The notes: a model not told the origin generated them from the sequence alone. A stretch of 64,000 bases of DNA from Micromonospora sp. DSM 45708 (GCF_039566955.1 NZ_CP154796.1:6014001-6078000), one strand, 5' to 3'; shown: positions 9,915 through 17,931, counted from the first letter of the stretch. Translations and numbers: made by a program.

Positions 9915-11172
9915 ATACACCCGACGCTACGAGCACGTCAGCCACGAGGAGCTCTACCAGGGCGTCAACGCCGGCGACCCGGCGCAGATCGAAGGGCTGA
10001 GCGCCCGGTGGACCTCGCTCAAGGGCACGCTCGACGACCTGGCCCGCGACCTCACCGCCGACCTGGACGCGCTGGCGAAGACCTGGACCGGTGACGCGAG
10101 CCGGGAGTTCCAGCGCCGGCTCACCATGGTCGCCGGCTACTCCGGCAACCTGGCCGAGGGCATGACCGGCATCCGGCAGGCACTGGACATGATGGCCGGT
10201 GACCTCCGCGCCGCCCAGGCCGAGGCGGAGAGCCCGGAGAAGACCGACGACAACGACAAGCTGCTCTCCGGCGCCGGCAAGGGTTTCCTGCTCGGCGGCG
10301 GTCCGGGCGCGGTGATCGGTGGCATCATCGGCCACCAGCAGGACGAGGCCGAGCAGAAGAAGGCGCACCAGCGGATGGTGCAGGTGGTGGCGAAGCTGGC
10401 CGAGGGTTACGACTTCTCGGCGTACGGCCGGGTCGTCGCGCCGGAGCCGCCCGGGAGCGAGCTGCCCGGCCACCACACGCCGAAGGACCCGACGCTGCAC
10501 GACGGCCCCTCGGTCAGGACGCCGTCGTCCGGCCCGGGTCTGGGTAGCTTCGGTCCCGGGGCGCACGGCACCGCGACCACCTCGGGCGTGCACCACACGG
10601 CCCCGACCAGCGGCACGCCGGGCGACGGCGCACCGGGCGGCGGCAACCCGGGCGGCCACCCCGGCGCGGGCGCCCCGGGCTCGGTCACGACCGGCGGCAC
10701 TGTCGACCCGAGCGGCACCTCGCTGGCCGGCGCCGGCCCGCTGACCACCGCCCCCGGCGGTCCGGCGATCGGCGGCGGCCCGGGGTTCGGCCCCGGCGGC
10801 GCCAACCCGACCGTGACGGCGGGCGGGGGCGGGCTCTTCGGCGGTCCCGGCGTGCTGAGCACCGGTTCGCTCGCCGGCACCGGCTCCAACGCCGTCGCCG
10901 GCCGGTTCGGCGGCGTGCCCGGCGCGGAGAGCCGCTCGGCAGCGGGCACCGGGCGGCTCACCTCCGGCCGGGGCCTGGGCGTCGACACGGAGGGCAGGTC
11001 GACCGGTCGCACCGGCGGGCGGCCCGCGATGGCCGGCCGCAACGGGGTACTGGGCGCACGTGGCAACTCCGACGACGACGAGTCCGAGGGCCGGCTGACC
11101 TGGCTCCTGGAGGACGAGATGGTCTGGGGGGACGGCCGGGCCGCCCCGCCGCCGGTGCTCGACGGCCACTGA
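9907..11172 (+). CDS. WXG100-domain protein with long Gly/Pro-rich tail
   Basis: A 421-residue protein that looks like the main secreted effector or structural substrate of this ESX locus. The N-terminal 100 residues form the WXG hairpin, with WTG in ALAKTWTGDASREF (about 60-62). A short Gly/Ala helix (GKGFLLGGGPGAVIGGIIG, about 120-140) follows. From about 180 onward comes a low-complexity Gly/Pro/Thr-rich tail like those of PPE or EspB-like proteins. The C-terminus is acidic (NSDDDESEGRLTWLLEDEMVWGDG). GTG 9907 lies inside the end of the preceding gene. No catalytic domain was recognised. Confidence 0.88.
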   Translation: MSEYTRRYEHVSHEELYQGVNAGDPAQIEGLSARWTSLKGTLDDLARDLTADLDALAKTWTGDASREFQRRLTMVAGYSGNLAEGMTGIRQALDMMAGDLRAAQAEAESPEKTDDNDKLLSGAGKGFLLGGGPGAVIGGIIGHQQDEAEQKKAHQRMVQVVAKLAEGYDFSAYGRVVAPEPPGSELPGHHTPKDPTLHDGPSVRTPSSGPGLGSFGPGAHGTATTSGVHHTAPTSGTPGDGAPGGGNPGGHPGAGAPGSVTTGGTVDPSGTSLAGAGPLTTAPGGPAIGGGPGFGPGGANPTVTAGGGGLFGGPGVLSTGSLAGTGSNAVAGRFGGVPGAESRSAAGTGRLTSGRGLGVDTEGRSTGRTGGRPAMAGRNGVLGARGNSDDDESEGRLTWLLEDEMVWGDGRAAPPPVLDGH

Positions 11173-11276
11173 CCTCGGCACGGCTGACGGCACGGAGAGG
11201 GTCCGTCCACACCGACCCGTGGGCCGGCTCACCTAACCGGCAAGATCGTCGAGCTGCGCGAGCGGGCATCAACCGA

Positions 11277-11282
11277 TAGGTT
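11277..11282 (+). promoter_or_regulatory. -10 box of leaderless gene at 11289
   Basis: TAGGTT lies six bases before GTG 11289, so transcription should begin at the start codon. A small dyad CAACC-GATA-GGTTG overlaps the box (about 11270-11284) and could bind a repressor. Confidence 0.55.
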
Positions 11283-11288
11283 GAGGTG

Positions 11289-11678
11289 GTGCTGCCCGTA
11301 GCGTTCGCCTCGTCCACCTGGACGGCGATGCTGCGCCGGATCGCCCGCACGGCCGTGACCACCCTGGCGCTCATCGCCGGCCTCCAGGGCATCGCCGCCA
11401 CGTCCGCCGACGCCGCCACCGAGGCGCGTCCCGCCGGCATCACGGTGACCGACACCCGTGCGGCATCGACCGTCGACGTCGGCCACGAGGCCGCATCGGC
11501 CACGGCGGTCGCCGGCTCCGAAGCCGCACCGTGGGTGGTCACCCACCCGGCCACCGGGCCGGCCGTCACCGACCGGGCCGACGACGCGTCCGCCGCGCCG
11601 GCCCCGACCGTCGAGGTCCCGGCCGCCGGCGATCCGGGCCGGGCGGCCATCGCCCGCCGCGGCCCGCCGCGCGCCTGA
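11289..11678 (+). CDS. Small exported protein, unknown function
   Basis: A 129-residue protein with a signal-like N-terminus: basic MLRRIART, then VTTLALIAGLQGIAATSADA with probable cleavage near SADA. The mature part is rich in Ala, Thr, Val and Pro and has no recognised domain. GTG 11289 is preferred because a TAGGTT box sits six bases before it; ATG 11328 inside the signal peptide is an alternative. No clear homologue is recognised. The tail is low in complexity, so the evidence for coding rests on promoter position, signal peptide and an open frame. Confidence 0.5.
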   Translation: MLPVAFASSTWTAMLRRIARTAVTTLALIAGLQGIAATSADAATEARPAGITVTDTRAASTVDVGHEAASATAVAGSEAAPWVVTHPATGPAVTDRADDASAAPAPTVEVPAAGDPGRAAIARRGPPRA

Positions 11679-11821
11679 CGGGCCACCTTCACCGGTACGC
11701 CCCGGCGCGGCCCCACCGGAGGCCGCCCACCCGCGCACCCCGTCGCGCCCCGACGCGCACTCCGCCCGACGCCCGGGCCCCAACCGTTGATCGTCAATTC
11801 GTTCCACCGCGAGGTGCTGGT

Positions 11822-12658
11822 ATGCAGACCGTCTTCTCCACCGTCCTGCCCGACGTCCCCGCCGCCGCCGTGATCTGGCTGGCCCTGCTCGCCGTGGCGG
11901 CGGTCGTGGTCGCCGCGCTGGTCGTCCGCCCCACCCGGTTCCGCTCGGTGTTCGGCGAACGGATCAGTGAGGCCGCCCGGCCGAGCAGCATCGACCGGGC
12001 CGAGCAGGACCGGGAGCGGACGCGGGAACGGGCCCGGTACGCGGACGAGGTGTCGGTGGCCGCGTCCCGCGCGACGGTGACCGCCGAGCGGCGCCGGGCC
12101 GAGTGGCTGGCCGCCCAGGACGAGGCGGAGGCGGCGTGGCTCGCCTGCCAGGCGGCGGAGGAGGACGTCCGGCGGTTGGCCGCCGCCGCCGCGCTGCCGC
12201 TGCCCCGGACCGCCCGCACCCCGGCCGAGTACGCGGACCGGGAGCGCTGGCTGCACCGGGCGGCGCTGGACGCCCAGTGGCGTAAGGAGATCAGCGTGCA
12301 GCAGCTCAGTGACATTCTCGGCGGGCGCGGCTGGGACCCGAGCCGACACCCGGTGGAGCAGGAACTGCTGCTGCGCCGGCTGGTACGGGACAATCTCCTC
12401 GCCCGGCAGCATGCCGCGTCGGAGCGGGAGCAGGCCGCGTGGCGGGCCGCCGAGACGGCCGCCGCCGCGGCGCGGAGCCTGCGCGAGGAGGCGTTCACGG
12501 CGCTGCACCCGGTCGTCGAGCCGCCGGCGGCACTCTCCATCGTGGGCTTCGCCGGCCCGGAGAACACGCGGGAGTTGCCGACCACGACGCCGGTCGCGGA
12601 GACCACCCGGGAGCTGACGCCGGTGGCCCGGGGCCGGGCGGCCGTGCCGGCGTACTGA
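11822..12658 (+). CDS. Membrane-anchored coiled-coil protein
   Basis: A 278-residue protein: short extracytoplasmic N-terminus, one transmembrane helix at about 13-36 (AAAVIWLALLAVAAVVVAALVV), then a long Arg/Glu/Ala-rich coiled coil (about 50-240). The coil carries a conserved-looking insertion (SDILGGRGWDPSRHPVEQELLLRRLVRDN). ATG 11822 is preceded by GAGGTG, and the frame is open further upstream without support. No family is recognised. It sits just beyond the ESX genes, but with an independent upstream region, so a link to secretion is only positional. Confidence 0.75.
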   Translation: MQTVFSTVLPDVPAAAVIWLALLAVAAVVVAALVVRPTRFRSVFGERISEAARPSSIDRAEQDRERTRERARYADEVSVAASRATVTAERRRAEWLAAQDEAEAAWLACQAAEEDVRRLAAAAALPLPRTARTPAEYADRERWLHRAALDAQWRKEISVQQLSDILGGRGWDPSRHPVEQELLLRRLVRDNLLARQHAASEREQAAWRAAETAAAAARSLREEAFTALHPVVEPPAALSIVGFAGPENTRELPTTTPVAETTRELTPVARGRAAVPAY

Positions 12659-12687
12659 CCGTCCGGGCGGCGGCGGCCCGACTCCGC

Positions 12688-12693
12688 TAGCGT
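12688..12693 (+). promoter_or_regulatory. -10 box of leaderless DUF1232 gene
   Basis: TAGCGT lies exactly six bases before GTG 12700, placing the transcription start at the start codon. No ribosome site is present. Confidence 0.6.
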
Positions 12694-12699
12694 GGTGTC

Positions 12700-13035
12700 G
12701 TGTCCCGTGAAGCGTGGGTGCTCGTCGTTCTCGCTGTCGTCGTCGCAGCCGCGACGCTGGTCGGCGCCGTGCTGCTCGCGATCCGGGTGGTCCGCACCCG
12801 TCGCATGCTGGGCGCGCTCGGTGCCGGCGGCAAGGTGGCCTTCTACGGCGCGTTGATCTACACGATCCTGCCGGTGGACCTGCTTCCCGACCCGATCTAC
12901 CTGGACGACATGGGCGTGCTGGCCGGCGCGCTGTTCTATCTGGGTCGGCTGGCCGCCAAGCACCGGGCGGCGCAACGCGTCACCCGCGACGCGCCGGCCG
13001 CGTCGTTGCCCGCCGCCCCGCCGCGCCGGCCCTGA
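12700..13035 (+). CDS. DUF1232 (YkvA-type) membrane protein
   Basis: A 111-residue small membrane protein. An N-terminal transmembrane helix (WVLVVLAVVVAAATLVGAVLLA, about 6-28) is followed by the DUF1232 signature around ILPVDLLPDPIYLDDMGVL (about 65-82), which connects two further hydrophobic segments. The function of the family is unknown. GTG 12700 has no ribosome site but fits a leaderless start. It converges on the protease-like gene, with a hairpin terminator overlapping its stop codon. Confidence 0.88.
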   Translation: MSREAWVLVVLAVVVAAATLVGAVLLAIRVVRTRRMLGALGAGGKVAFYGALIYTILPVDLLPDPIYLDDMGVLAGALFYLGRLAAKHRAAQRVTRDAPAASLPAAPPRRP

Positions 13036-13073
13036 CCGACGCCGCTCCGCACGGGGCGGGGCGCCGGTCAGGG
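13030..13073. terminator. Bidirectional terminator, 12.7 and 14.9 kb genes
   Basis: Arms CCCTGACCG (13030-13038) and CGGTCAGGG (13065-13073) pair perfectly, with a GC-rich inner stem. It lies between two convergent genes and overlaps the stop codon of the first. Confidence 0.7.
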
Positions 13074-13089
13074 CATCGTCCGGTCGGCC

Positions 13090-14880
13090 TTACTCGCCGT
13101 CCATCCGCATGCTCGGCCACCAGCCGTAGACGCCCGAGCCGACCCGCCAGGAGGCGAGCGGCACGTTGAACCCGCCGGTCGGCGTCGAGGTGAACGTGTG
13201 CAGGCCCAGCCCGTTGTCCGGGTACTTGTAGAGGACGGCCAGGTCGTCCCGCCGGTCACCGTTGTAGTCGCCGCCGACCAGCTTGATGCTGGCGAACTGC
13301 CCGAAGGCCGACGAGGACCACGACTCGACCGGGTCGGCGAAGGTGCCGTCGGTCCGGCCCGTCCAGGTCAGCAGGCGCAGCTTGTTGTCCTTGGTCTGGA
13401 GGGCGGCCACGTCGGCCCGCCCGTCACCGGTGAAGTCGCCGTCGACGATCTTCAGGGTGGAGAGGGCGCCGGGCGACTTGTCCGCCGCAACGAACCACGA
13501 GGTGTAGCCGGTGCCGAACTTCCCGTCCGCCTGCCCCTGCCAGGTGATGGCCGCCATCGAGCCGTTGGCGTACGCGTAGAAGAGGCTGGCGTCGGCCCGC
13601 CCGTCGCCGGTCACGTCGCCGGCGAAGACGCTGGTGCTGGCCCAGGTGCCGAAGGTCGACGCCCGCCACGCCTCGATCGGGGCGTCGAACCCGCCGTCGG
13701 GTCGGGCGAGCCAGTTGATCCACGCCTCGTCACCGTTGGCGTAGCCGTAGAAGGCGGTGAGGTCGGCCCGACCGTCGCCGTTGATGTCGCCCGACGCCAT
13801 CTTCATGCTGGTCAGGTGGCCGAAGTTGGGCGACGTCCAGGAGCGGACCGGCGCGCCGTGGGTGCCGTCCGGGCGGGTGACGAACGTGTCGAGCGCGAAC
13901 GCGTTGGCGGTGGTGGTGGACATGACCGCGACGTCGTCGACGCCGTCGCCGTCGAAGTCGTCGTTGAACACCTTGACCCGGTCCGTGGCGTACGCGCCGG
14001 CACCGCCTCGCCAGGCACCCAGCGGGCTGCCGAACCCGCCGGTCGACGTGGCCGGGAACGTCTGCGGCGCGATGTCGCCGTTGGCGTAGACGTAGAGGAA
14101 GTTGATGTCGCCGTACTGGTCGGTGGCCGGCCCCTGCGGCAGGGTGGCGGCGAGCCACGGGCCGAGGTCGTCGACCCGGGTGTCCACCGCGTCCCGGCGG
14201 GTTTCCGTCTCGGCGAGGCAGCCGCCCTGCCAGGAGGAGTGGTGCAGGCCCACCAGCTTGGGCGTGCCGCCGGTCGTGCGGACGGTCGGGCCGCCCAGGT
14301 CACCCCGGCAGATCCCGGCCGTGCCGGTGCCGAGGATGCCGGCCGTGGCGGCGCCGACGCTCTGCACCTCGAACGGACCGGTGTGCAGTTGGTCCGGCAC
14401 CCAGGTGGTGGCCGTGCGGCCGAAGCCGGCCGCGGTGAGCTGCTCACCCACGACGGGTGCGGTGCCGAGCGCCACCGGCGCGACGTCCGCCCGGCGGGTC
14501 AGCCGCACCAGCGCGACGTCGCGGTCGGGGTGCGGCACGACCCGGAAGGCCGACGACGTGGCGCCCGCCGACGTGGTCAGGTCGGACCGCCCCACGGTGA
14601 CGGTGGTGGGCCGCGCGGGCTTGCCGTCGACGACGGGCTGGCCGTCGAAGCTGAAGCAGCTCTTGGCGGTGAGCACCCACCACGGATCGACGAGCGCACC
14701 GCTGCACGAGCGGTCGGCGGGACCGATCGAGATCTTGGCGGCGAAGGCGTAGGAGCCGTCGGTGACGGCGGCGCCGCCGGTGACGGCCTGTACGGGTGTG
14801 GCTGCGGCTGTCCCGGCCAGCAGGACGGCGGCTGACAGCCCTGCGCCGCGAACGGCGACACGACGGTACGACGGTGACAC
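13090..14880 (-). CDS. Secreted trypsin-fold pseudoprotease with FG-GAP repeats
   Basis: A 596-residue exported protein. GTG 14880 follows GGGGGAAA. The signal peptide covers about residues 1-33, then VTGG (33-36) marks a trypsin-like S1 domain with its cysteines. The catalytic His motif TAAHC reads TAKSC (Ser at about 74) and the catalytic Ser motif GDSGGP reads GDLGGP (Leu at about 195). Only the Asp (DVALVRL, about 121) remains, so it should be proteolytically dead. Residues 260-596 are about five FG-GAP/VCBS repeats with calcium-binding-like DxDGDG, DINGDGRAD, DVTGDGRAD, DFTGDGRAD and DYNGDRRDD, expected to form a beta-propeller. A binding or adhesion role is inferred. Confidence 0.9.
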   Translation of the reverse strand: MSPSYRRVAVRGAGLSAAVLLAGTAAATPVQAVTGGAAVTDGSYAFAAKISIGPADRSCSGALVDPWWVLTAKSCFSFDGQPVVDGKPARPTTVTVGRSDLTTSAGATSSAFRVVPHPDRDVALVRLTRRADVAPVALGTAPVVGEQLTAAGFGRTATTWVPDQLHTGPFEVQSVGAATAGILGTGTAGICRGDLGGPTVRTTGGTPKLVGLHHSSWQGGCLAETETRRDAVDTRVDDLGPWLAATLPQGPATDQYGDINFLYVYANGDIAPQTFPATSTGGFGSPLGAWRGGAGAYATDRVKVFNDDFDGDGVDDVAVMSTTTANAFALDTFVTRPDGTHGAPVRSWTSPNFGHLTSMKMASGDINGDGRADLTAFYGYANGDEAWINWLARPDGGFDAPIEAWRASTFGTWASTSVFAGDVTGDGRADASLFYAYANGSMAAITWQGQADGKFGTGYTSWFVAADKSPGALSTLKIVDGDFTGDGRADVAALQTKDNKLRLLTWTGRTDGTFADPVESWSSSAFGQFASIKLVGGDYNGDRRDDLAVLYKYPDNGLGLHTFTSTPTGGFNVPLASWRVGSGVYGWWPSMRMDGE

Positions 14881-15092
14881 GATGTTTCCCCCGATTCGAA
14901 CGACGCCCACCGCACGGCGGGCGCACGGGGTCACCTTATGAAGCGTTCGATTCACCCACTGTCCACCTTGGCGTGAAGAAGAGCACACGCGGCGGCACTT
15001 GCGCCGGACATCGAGCATGGAATATGCCTCGTCTCCCGGCGCGCCGCCGGCCCGACATGTGATGATCGGCTCCGGACGAGCGAGGAGACGGC

Positions 15093-15506
15093 ATGACTGG
15101 GCAGCACCGGTTGGATCCGCACGACGGACGGGTCGCGCGCTTCTTCGCCGACCGGCACCTCGCCACGTTGACCACGTTGCGCGCCGACGGCACGCCGCAC
15201 GTCGTACCGGTCGGGGTGACGTTCGACCCGGCCGCGGGCCTGGCCCGCGTGATCACCTCCGGCGGCTCGGCGAAGGCGCGGCACGTGGCCGCCGCGGGGC
15301 CGGCGGGCACGCCGGTCGCGGTGTGCCAGGTCGACGGCCGCTGGTGGTTGACCGTGGAGGGCCGGGCGGTGCTGCGCCGCGACCCGGCGTCGGTGGCCGA
15401 GGCCGAACGCCGGTACGCCGAGCGCTACCGCACGCCGCGCCCGAACCCGGAGCGGGTGGTGCTGGAGATCGCGGTGACCCGTTTGCTGGGCAGCCTGCCC
15501 GACTGA
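15093..15506 (+). CDS. PPOX-class F420/FMN-dependent protein
   Basis: A 137-residue split-barrel flavin or F420-binding protein of the pyridoxamine-phosphate-oxidase-like class. The typical opening is visible: FFADRHLATLTTLRADGTPHVVPVGV (about 12-37), then WWLTVEGRAVLRRD and a C-terminal helix. Such proteins in actinomycetes often use deazaflavin F420; the actual substrate cannot be told. ATG 15093 is preceded by GAGGAGA. It is divergent from the pseudoprotease gene across a 212-bp region with no clear -35/-10 pair. Confidence 0.88.
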   Translation: MTGQHRLDPHDGRVARFFADRHLATLTTLRADGTPHVVPVGVTFDPAAGLARVITSGGSAKARHVAAAGPAGTPVAVCQVDGRWWLTVEGRAVLRRDPASVAEAERRYAERYRTPRPNPERVVLEIAVTRLLGSLPD

Positions 15507-15648
15507 GCGGTTCGTCCGGTTCCACGGTGCCGGCGACCACACCCGGAAATGGGCGGCTGAGCAGGGCCGTTGCACTCCCCGTACGCCGAGTGCCACTCCC
15601 GGTGCCACGTCTCCCGCGTGGAGCGTCGACCCCCGAATGGAGCCTCGC

Positions 15649-16260
15649 ATGAACCCGATCGTCCGTAGGTGCCTGCTCTCCGTCGCCGGCCTGGCCGCCG
15701 CCGGCAGCGCCGTGGCCGGCCCGGTCACCGCCGCCCACGCCGCCCCGGTCAAGGGCAAGGGTGACCGCAGCGCCGACTACGAGTACCAGGCACAGCCGAA
15801 CTTCTTCTACTGCGGACCGGCGTCGACCCGGATCGCGCTCTCGGCCGAGGGTCGGGACGTCAGCCAGGACGAGCTGGCCGCCAAGCTCGGCACCACCGAG
15901 AACGGCACCGACTCGGCCGTCGACGTGACGCGTGTGCTCAACGAGTACACCGGCGGCAAGTACCGGACCACCGAGATCCGCGACGACGTGGCCAGCCGCG
16001 AGCAGATCGAACGGCTGCGCGCGGACATCCGGACCGCGGTGGACGCCGACCGCCCGGTGGTGACGAACATCCTCGGCGCCGCGCGGGACGTCGACGGGGT
16101 GGAGCACAGCTACCCCGGCCACTACGTCACGGTGGTGCGGTACGAGGACGACGGCAACACGGTGCTGATCGCCGACCCGGCCCGGCCGGACGAGCCGACG
16201 TACTGGATGAGCGTGACCGAGCTGGCCAACTGGATCGCCGGCCGCGGTTACAGCTCCTGA
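15649..16260 (+). CDS. Secreted C39-family peptidase
   Basis: A 203-residue exported cysteine peptidase-like protein. The signal peptide spans about residues 1-31, with cleavage near AHA-A. The C39 motif QAQPNFFYCGPAS places the catalytic Cys at about 55. The His lies in YPGHYVTVVRY and the Asp in LIADPARPD, so the triad appears intact. ATG 15649 is preferred because GGAG lies at good distance; ATG 15637 upstream lacks a ribosome site. No ABC exporter domain is fused, so it is not a bacteriocin-exporter protease in the strict sense. The natural substrate is unknown. Confidence 0.88.
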   Translation: MNPIVRRCLLSVAGLAAAGSAVAGPVTAAHAAPVKGKGDRSADYEYQAQPNFFYCGPASTRIALSAEGRDVSQDELAAKLGTTENGTDSAVDVTRVLNEYTGGKYRTTEIRDDVASREQIERLRADIRTAVDADRPVVTNILGAARDVDGVEHSYPGHYVTVVRYEDDGNTVLIADPARPDEPTYWMSVTELANWIAGRGYSS

Positions 16261-16267
16261 CGTTCCC

Positions 16268-16293
16268 GGCCACGCTCCCCACGGGGCGTGGCC
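16268..16293. terminator. Terminator after C39 peptidase gene
   Basis: GGCCACGC (16268-16275) pairs with GCGTGGCC (16286-16293) right after the stop codon at 16260; the loop itself can add a CCC/GGG pairing. Confidence 0.65.
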
Positions 16294-16330
16294 GCCGTCG
16301 GCCCCGGCGGTACGCGTCGCGCACCGGACG

Positions 16331-16375
16331 CGACGAATCCCGGGTGCCCGTTTCGGGCCGGCCCGGGATTCGTCG
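16331..16375. terminator. Bidirectional terminator, 14-bp stem
   Basis: CGACGAATCCCGGG (16331-16344) and its exact complement (16362-16375) form a 14-bp stem with a small GCCCG-TTT-CGGGC hairpin inside the loop. It separates the C39 gene from the convergent antitoxin-like gene. Confidence 0.8.
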
Positions 16376-16383
16376 TCGGGTGC

Positions 16384-16566
16384 TCAGCGTCCGGTGTCGC
16401 CGTCTCCGGTGCGCTGCTGCGCCATGTCGACGCCCTTGTCGATCTGCTGGTCGTACTTGCCGCCGGAGCGCTTGTCGGCCATGTCGCCGGCCTTCTCGAT
16501 GCCCTGGTCGACCTGCTTGTCATGCTTGTCGGCGAAGTCCTGGGCCTTGTCCATGAAGTCACTCAT
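16384..16566 (-). CDS. MT0933-type antitoxin-like protein
   Basis: A 60-residue, highly charged helical protein: MSDFMDKAQDFADKHDKQVD followed by two GIEKAGDMADK-like repeats. This matches the short actinobacterial MT0933/Rv0909-like antitoxin family. ATG 16566 is preceded by AAGGGAG. In mycobacteria the relative is paired with a toxin, but no toxin gene is adjacent here: the neighbours are a C39 peptidase and a permease. It may therefore be a stand-alone stress protein. The family assignment rests on sequence style recalled from relatives. Confidence 0.85.
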   Translation of the reverse strand: MSDFMDKAQDFADKHDKQVDQGIEKAGDMADKRSGGKYDQQIDKGVDMAQQRTGDGDTGR

Positions 16567-16698
16567 GTCGCATCTCCCTTCAGTACCTTGGATGCCTTCC
16601 CTGCGGCCGGGGCGACAAACACCGGGCGGGCGATGACCGCCCGGGTGTCGGATTCCCCCGGGTCGGGTACCAACGGCCACGATCGACGAGGAGGCGAC

Positions 16699-17931
16699 GT
16701 GGACGACGACGCTGGCACGCCCGACCCGGCTCGCCCCGCCGGGGCCCGGTTCGACCCGGCCCACTCCCAGCCGGCCCACTCCCAGCCGGCCCACTCCGAG
16801 CCGGCCCATGCCGGGCGGACGGCTCCCGAGCCGGCCCACGCCGAGCCGGCGCGGGTCGGGCCGCGACAGACGTGGGCGGGGCTGCCCTGGCCGGTACGCA
16901 CGGCGGTCACCTGGAGCCTCTGTCTCCTGGTGGTGGCCGCCGGGCTGTGGCTGCTCGGGCAGGTCGCGGTGCTGCTGGCGCCGCTGGCCGTGGCGTTGGC
17001 CGGCACGCTGTTCCTCACCGCGCTGCTCGACCCGGTGCTGGTACGGCTGCGCCGGCTCCGGGTGCCGGCCGCGCCGGCCGCGCTGCTCACGGTCCTGCTG
17101 CTGCTCGGTGTCCTGGTCGGCGCCGGCGTCCTGGTCTGGAACCTCACCGCCAGCCAGTTCGGCGAGCTGAGCCAGCAGCTCGACGAGGGCCTGCAACGCA
17201 GCCGTGACTTCGTCACCTCCACGCTGCCGGTGAGCGACCAGCAGCTCGACAAGCTGGTCGAGCAGGTCCGCCAGGGCGTCAGCGCCGGCGCTCCCGACCC
17301 GGTCGCCGGGGCCCGCAAGGCCGCCGAGGTGGCTGGTGCGCTGCTGCTCGGTCTGGTCCTCCTGTTCTTCCTGCTCAAGGACGGCCGGTCGATGTGGCAC
17401 TGGGTGCTGCGCCGGCTGACCGGGCCACGTCGCGAGGTGACCGCCGAGGCCGGTCGGGCCGGCTGGCGGACGCTCGGCGCGTACAGCCGGGGCACGATGA
17501 TCATCGCGGCGATCGACGCCATCGGCATCGGGCTGGCGCTGGTCGTGCTGCGTGTCCCGCTGGCCCTGCCGCTCGCGCTGATCACGTTCCTCGGCGGGTT
17601 CGTGCCGATCATCGGCGCCACCGTGGCCGGCGCGGTGGCGGTGCTCGTCGCGCTGGCCGCGAACGGCCCGACCACCGCGCTGCTCACGTTGGCGGCGGTG
17701 ATCGCCGTGCAGCAGATCGAGGGCAACCTGCTGGAGCCGCTCGTGATGCGCCGCCAGGTCCAACTGCACCCGGCGGTCATCCTGGTGGTGGTCACCGCCG
17801 GCACGCTCGTCGCCGGCGTCGCCGGCGCGTTCGTCTCGGTGCCGATCGCCGCGGTGCTCTGGCGGGTGCTGGACACCGTGCAGCGGCACCGCTCCGGCGG
17901 GACCGCGCGAGCCGCCGAGACCACCGGCTGA
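16699..17931 (+). CDS. AI-2E family transporter (permease)
   Basis: A 410-residue membrane protein of the AI-2E/PerM permease family. Residues 1-65 form a Pro/Ala/His-rich cytoplasmic tail built from a PAHSQ repeat. About eight transmembrane helices follow, with the extracytoplasmic helical region between the third and fourth (ASQFGELSQQLDEGLQRSRD). The family core ITFLGGFVPIIGATVAGAVAVLVAL and QQIEGNLLEPLVMRRQVQLHP is clear. GTG 16699 sits behind GAGGAGG; the open frame extends upstream but only as a shadow of the neighbouring gene. The substrate is unknown; members include quorum-signal exporters and Na+/H+ antiporters. Confidence 0.92.
   Translation: MDDDAGTPDPARPAGARFDPAHSQPAHSQPAHSEPAHAGRTAPEPAHAEPARVGPRQTWAGLPWPVRTAVTWSLCLLVVAAGLWLLGQVAVLLAPLAVALAGTLFLTALLDPVLVRLRRLRVPAAPAALLTVLLLLGVLVGAGVLVWNLTASQFGELSQQLDEGLQRSRDFVTSTLPVSDQQLDKLVEQVRQGVSAGAPDPVAGARKAAEVAGALLLGLVLLFFLLKDGRSMWHWVLRRLTGPRREVTAEAGRAGWRTLGAYSRGTMIIAAIDAIGIGLALVVLRVPLALPLALITFLGGFVPIIGATVAGAVAVLVALAANGPTTALLTLAAVIAVQQIEGNLLEPLVMRRQVQLHPAVILVVVTAGTLVAGVAGAFVSVPIAAVLWRVLDTVQRHRSGGTARAAETTG
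16756..16812 (+). repeat. 15-bp in-frame tandem repeat (PAHSQ)
   Basis: The unit CCGGCCCACTCCCAG occurs three times (16756-16800), followed by a degenerate fourth copy, within the N-terminal coding region of the permease. It encodes PAHSQ, PAHSQ, PAHSE, PAHAG. The copy number may vary among strains. Confidence 0.8.

Noticed and set aside
7965..9920. 651-codon minus-strand frame opposite eccB
   Set aside because: Composition of an antisense shadow; eccB is unmistakable on the other strand.
11229..11807. 192-codon minus-strand frame opposite the small exported protein
   Set aside because: Gly/Arg-rich with no ribosome site; the + strand has a promoter and signal peptide.
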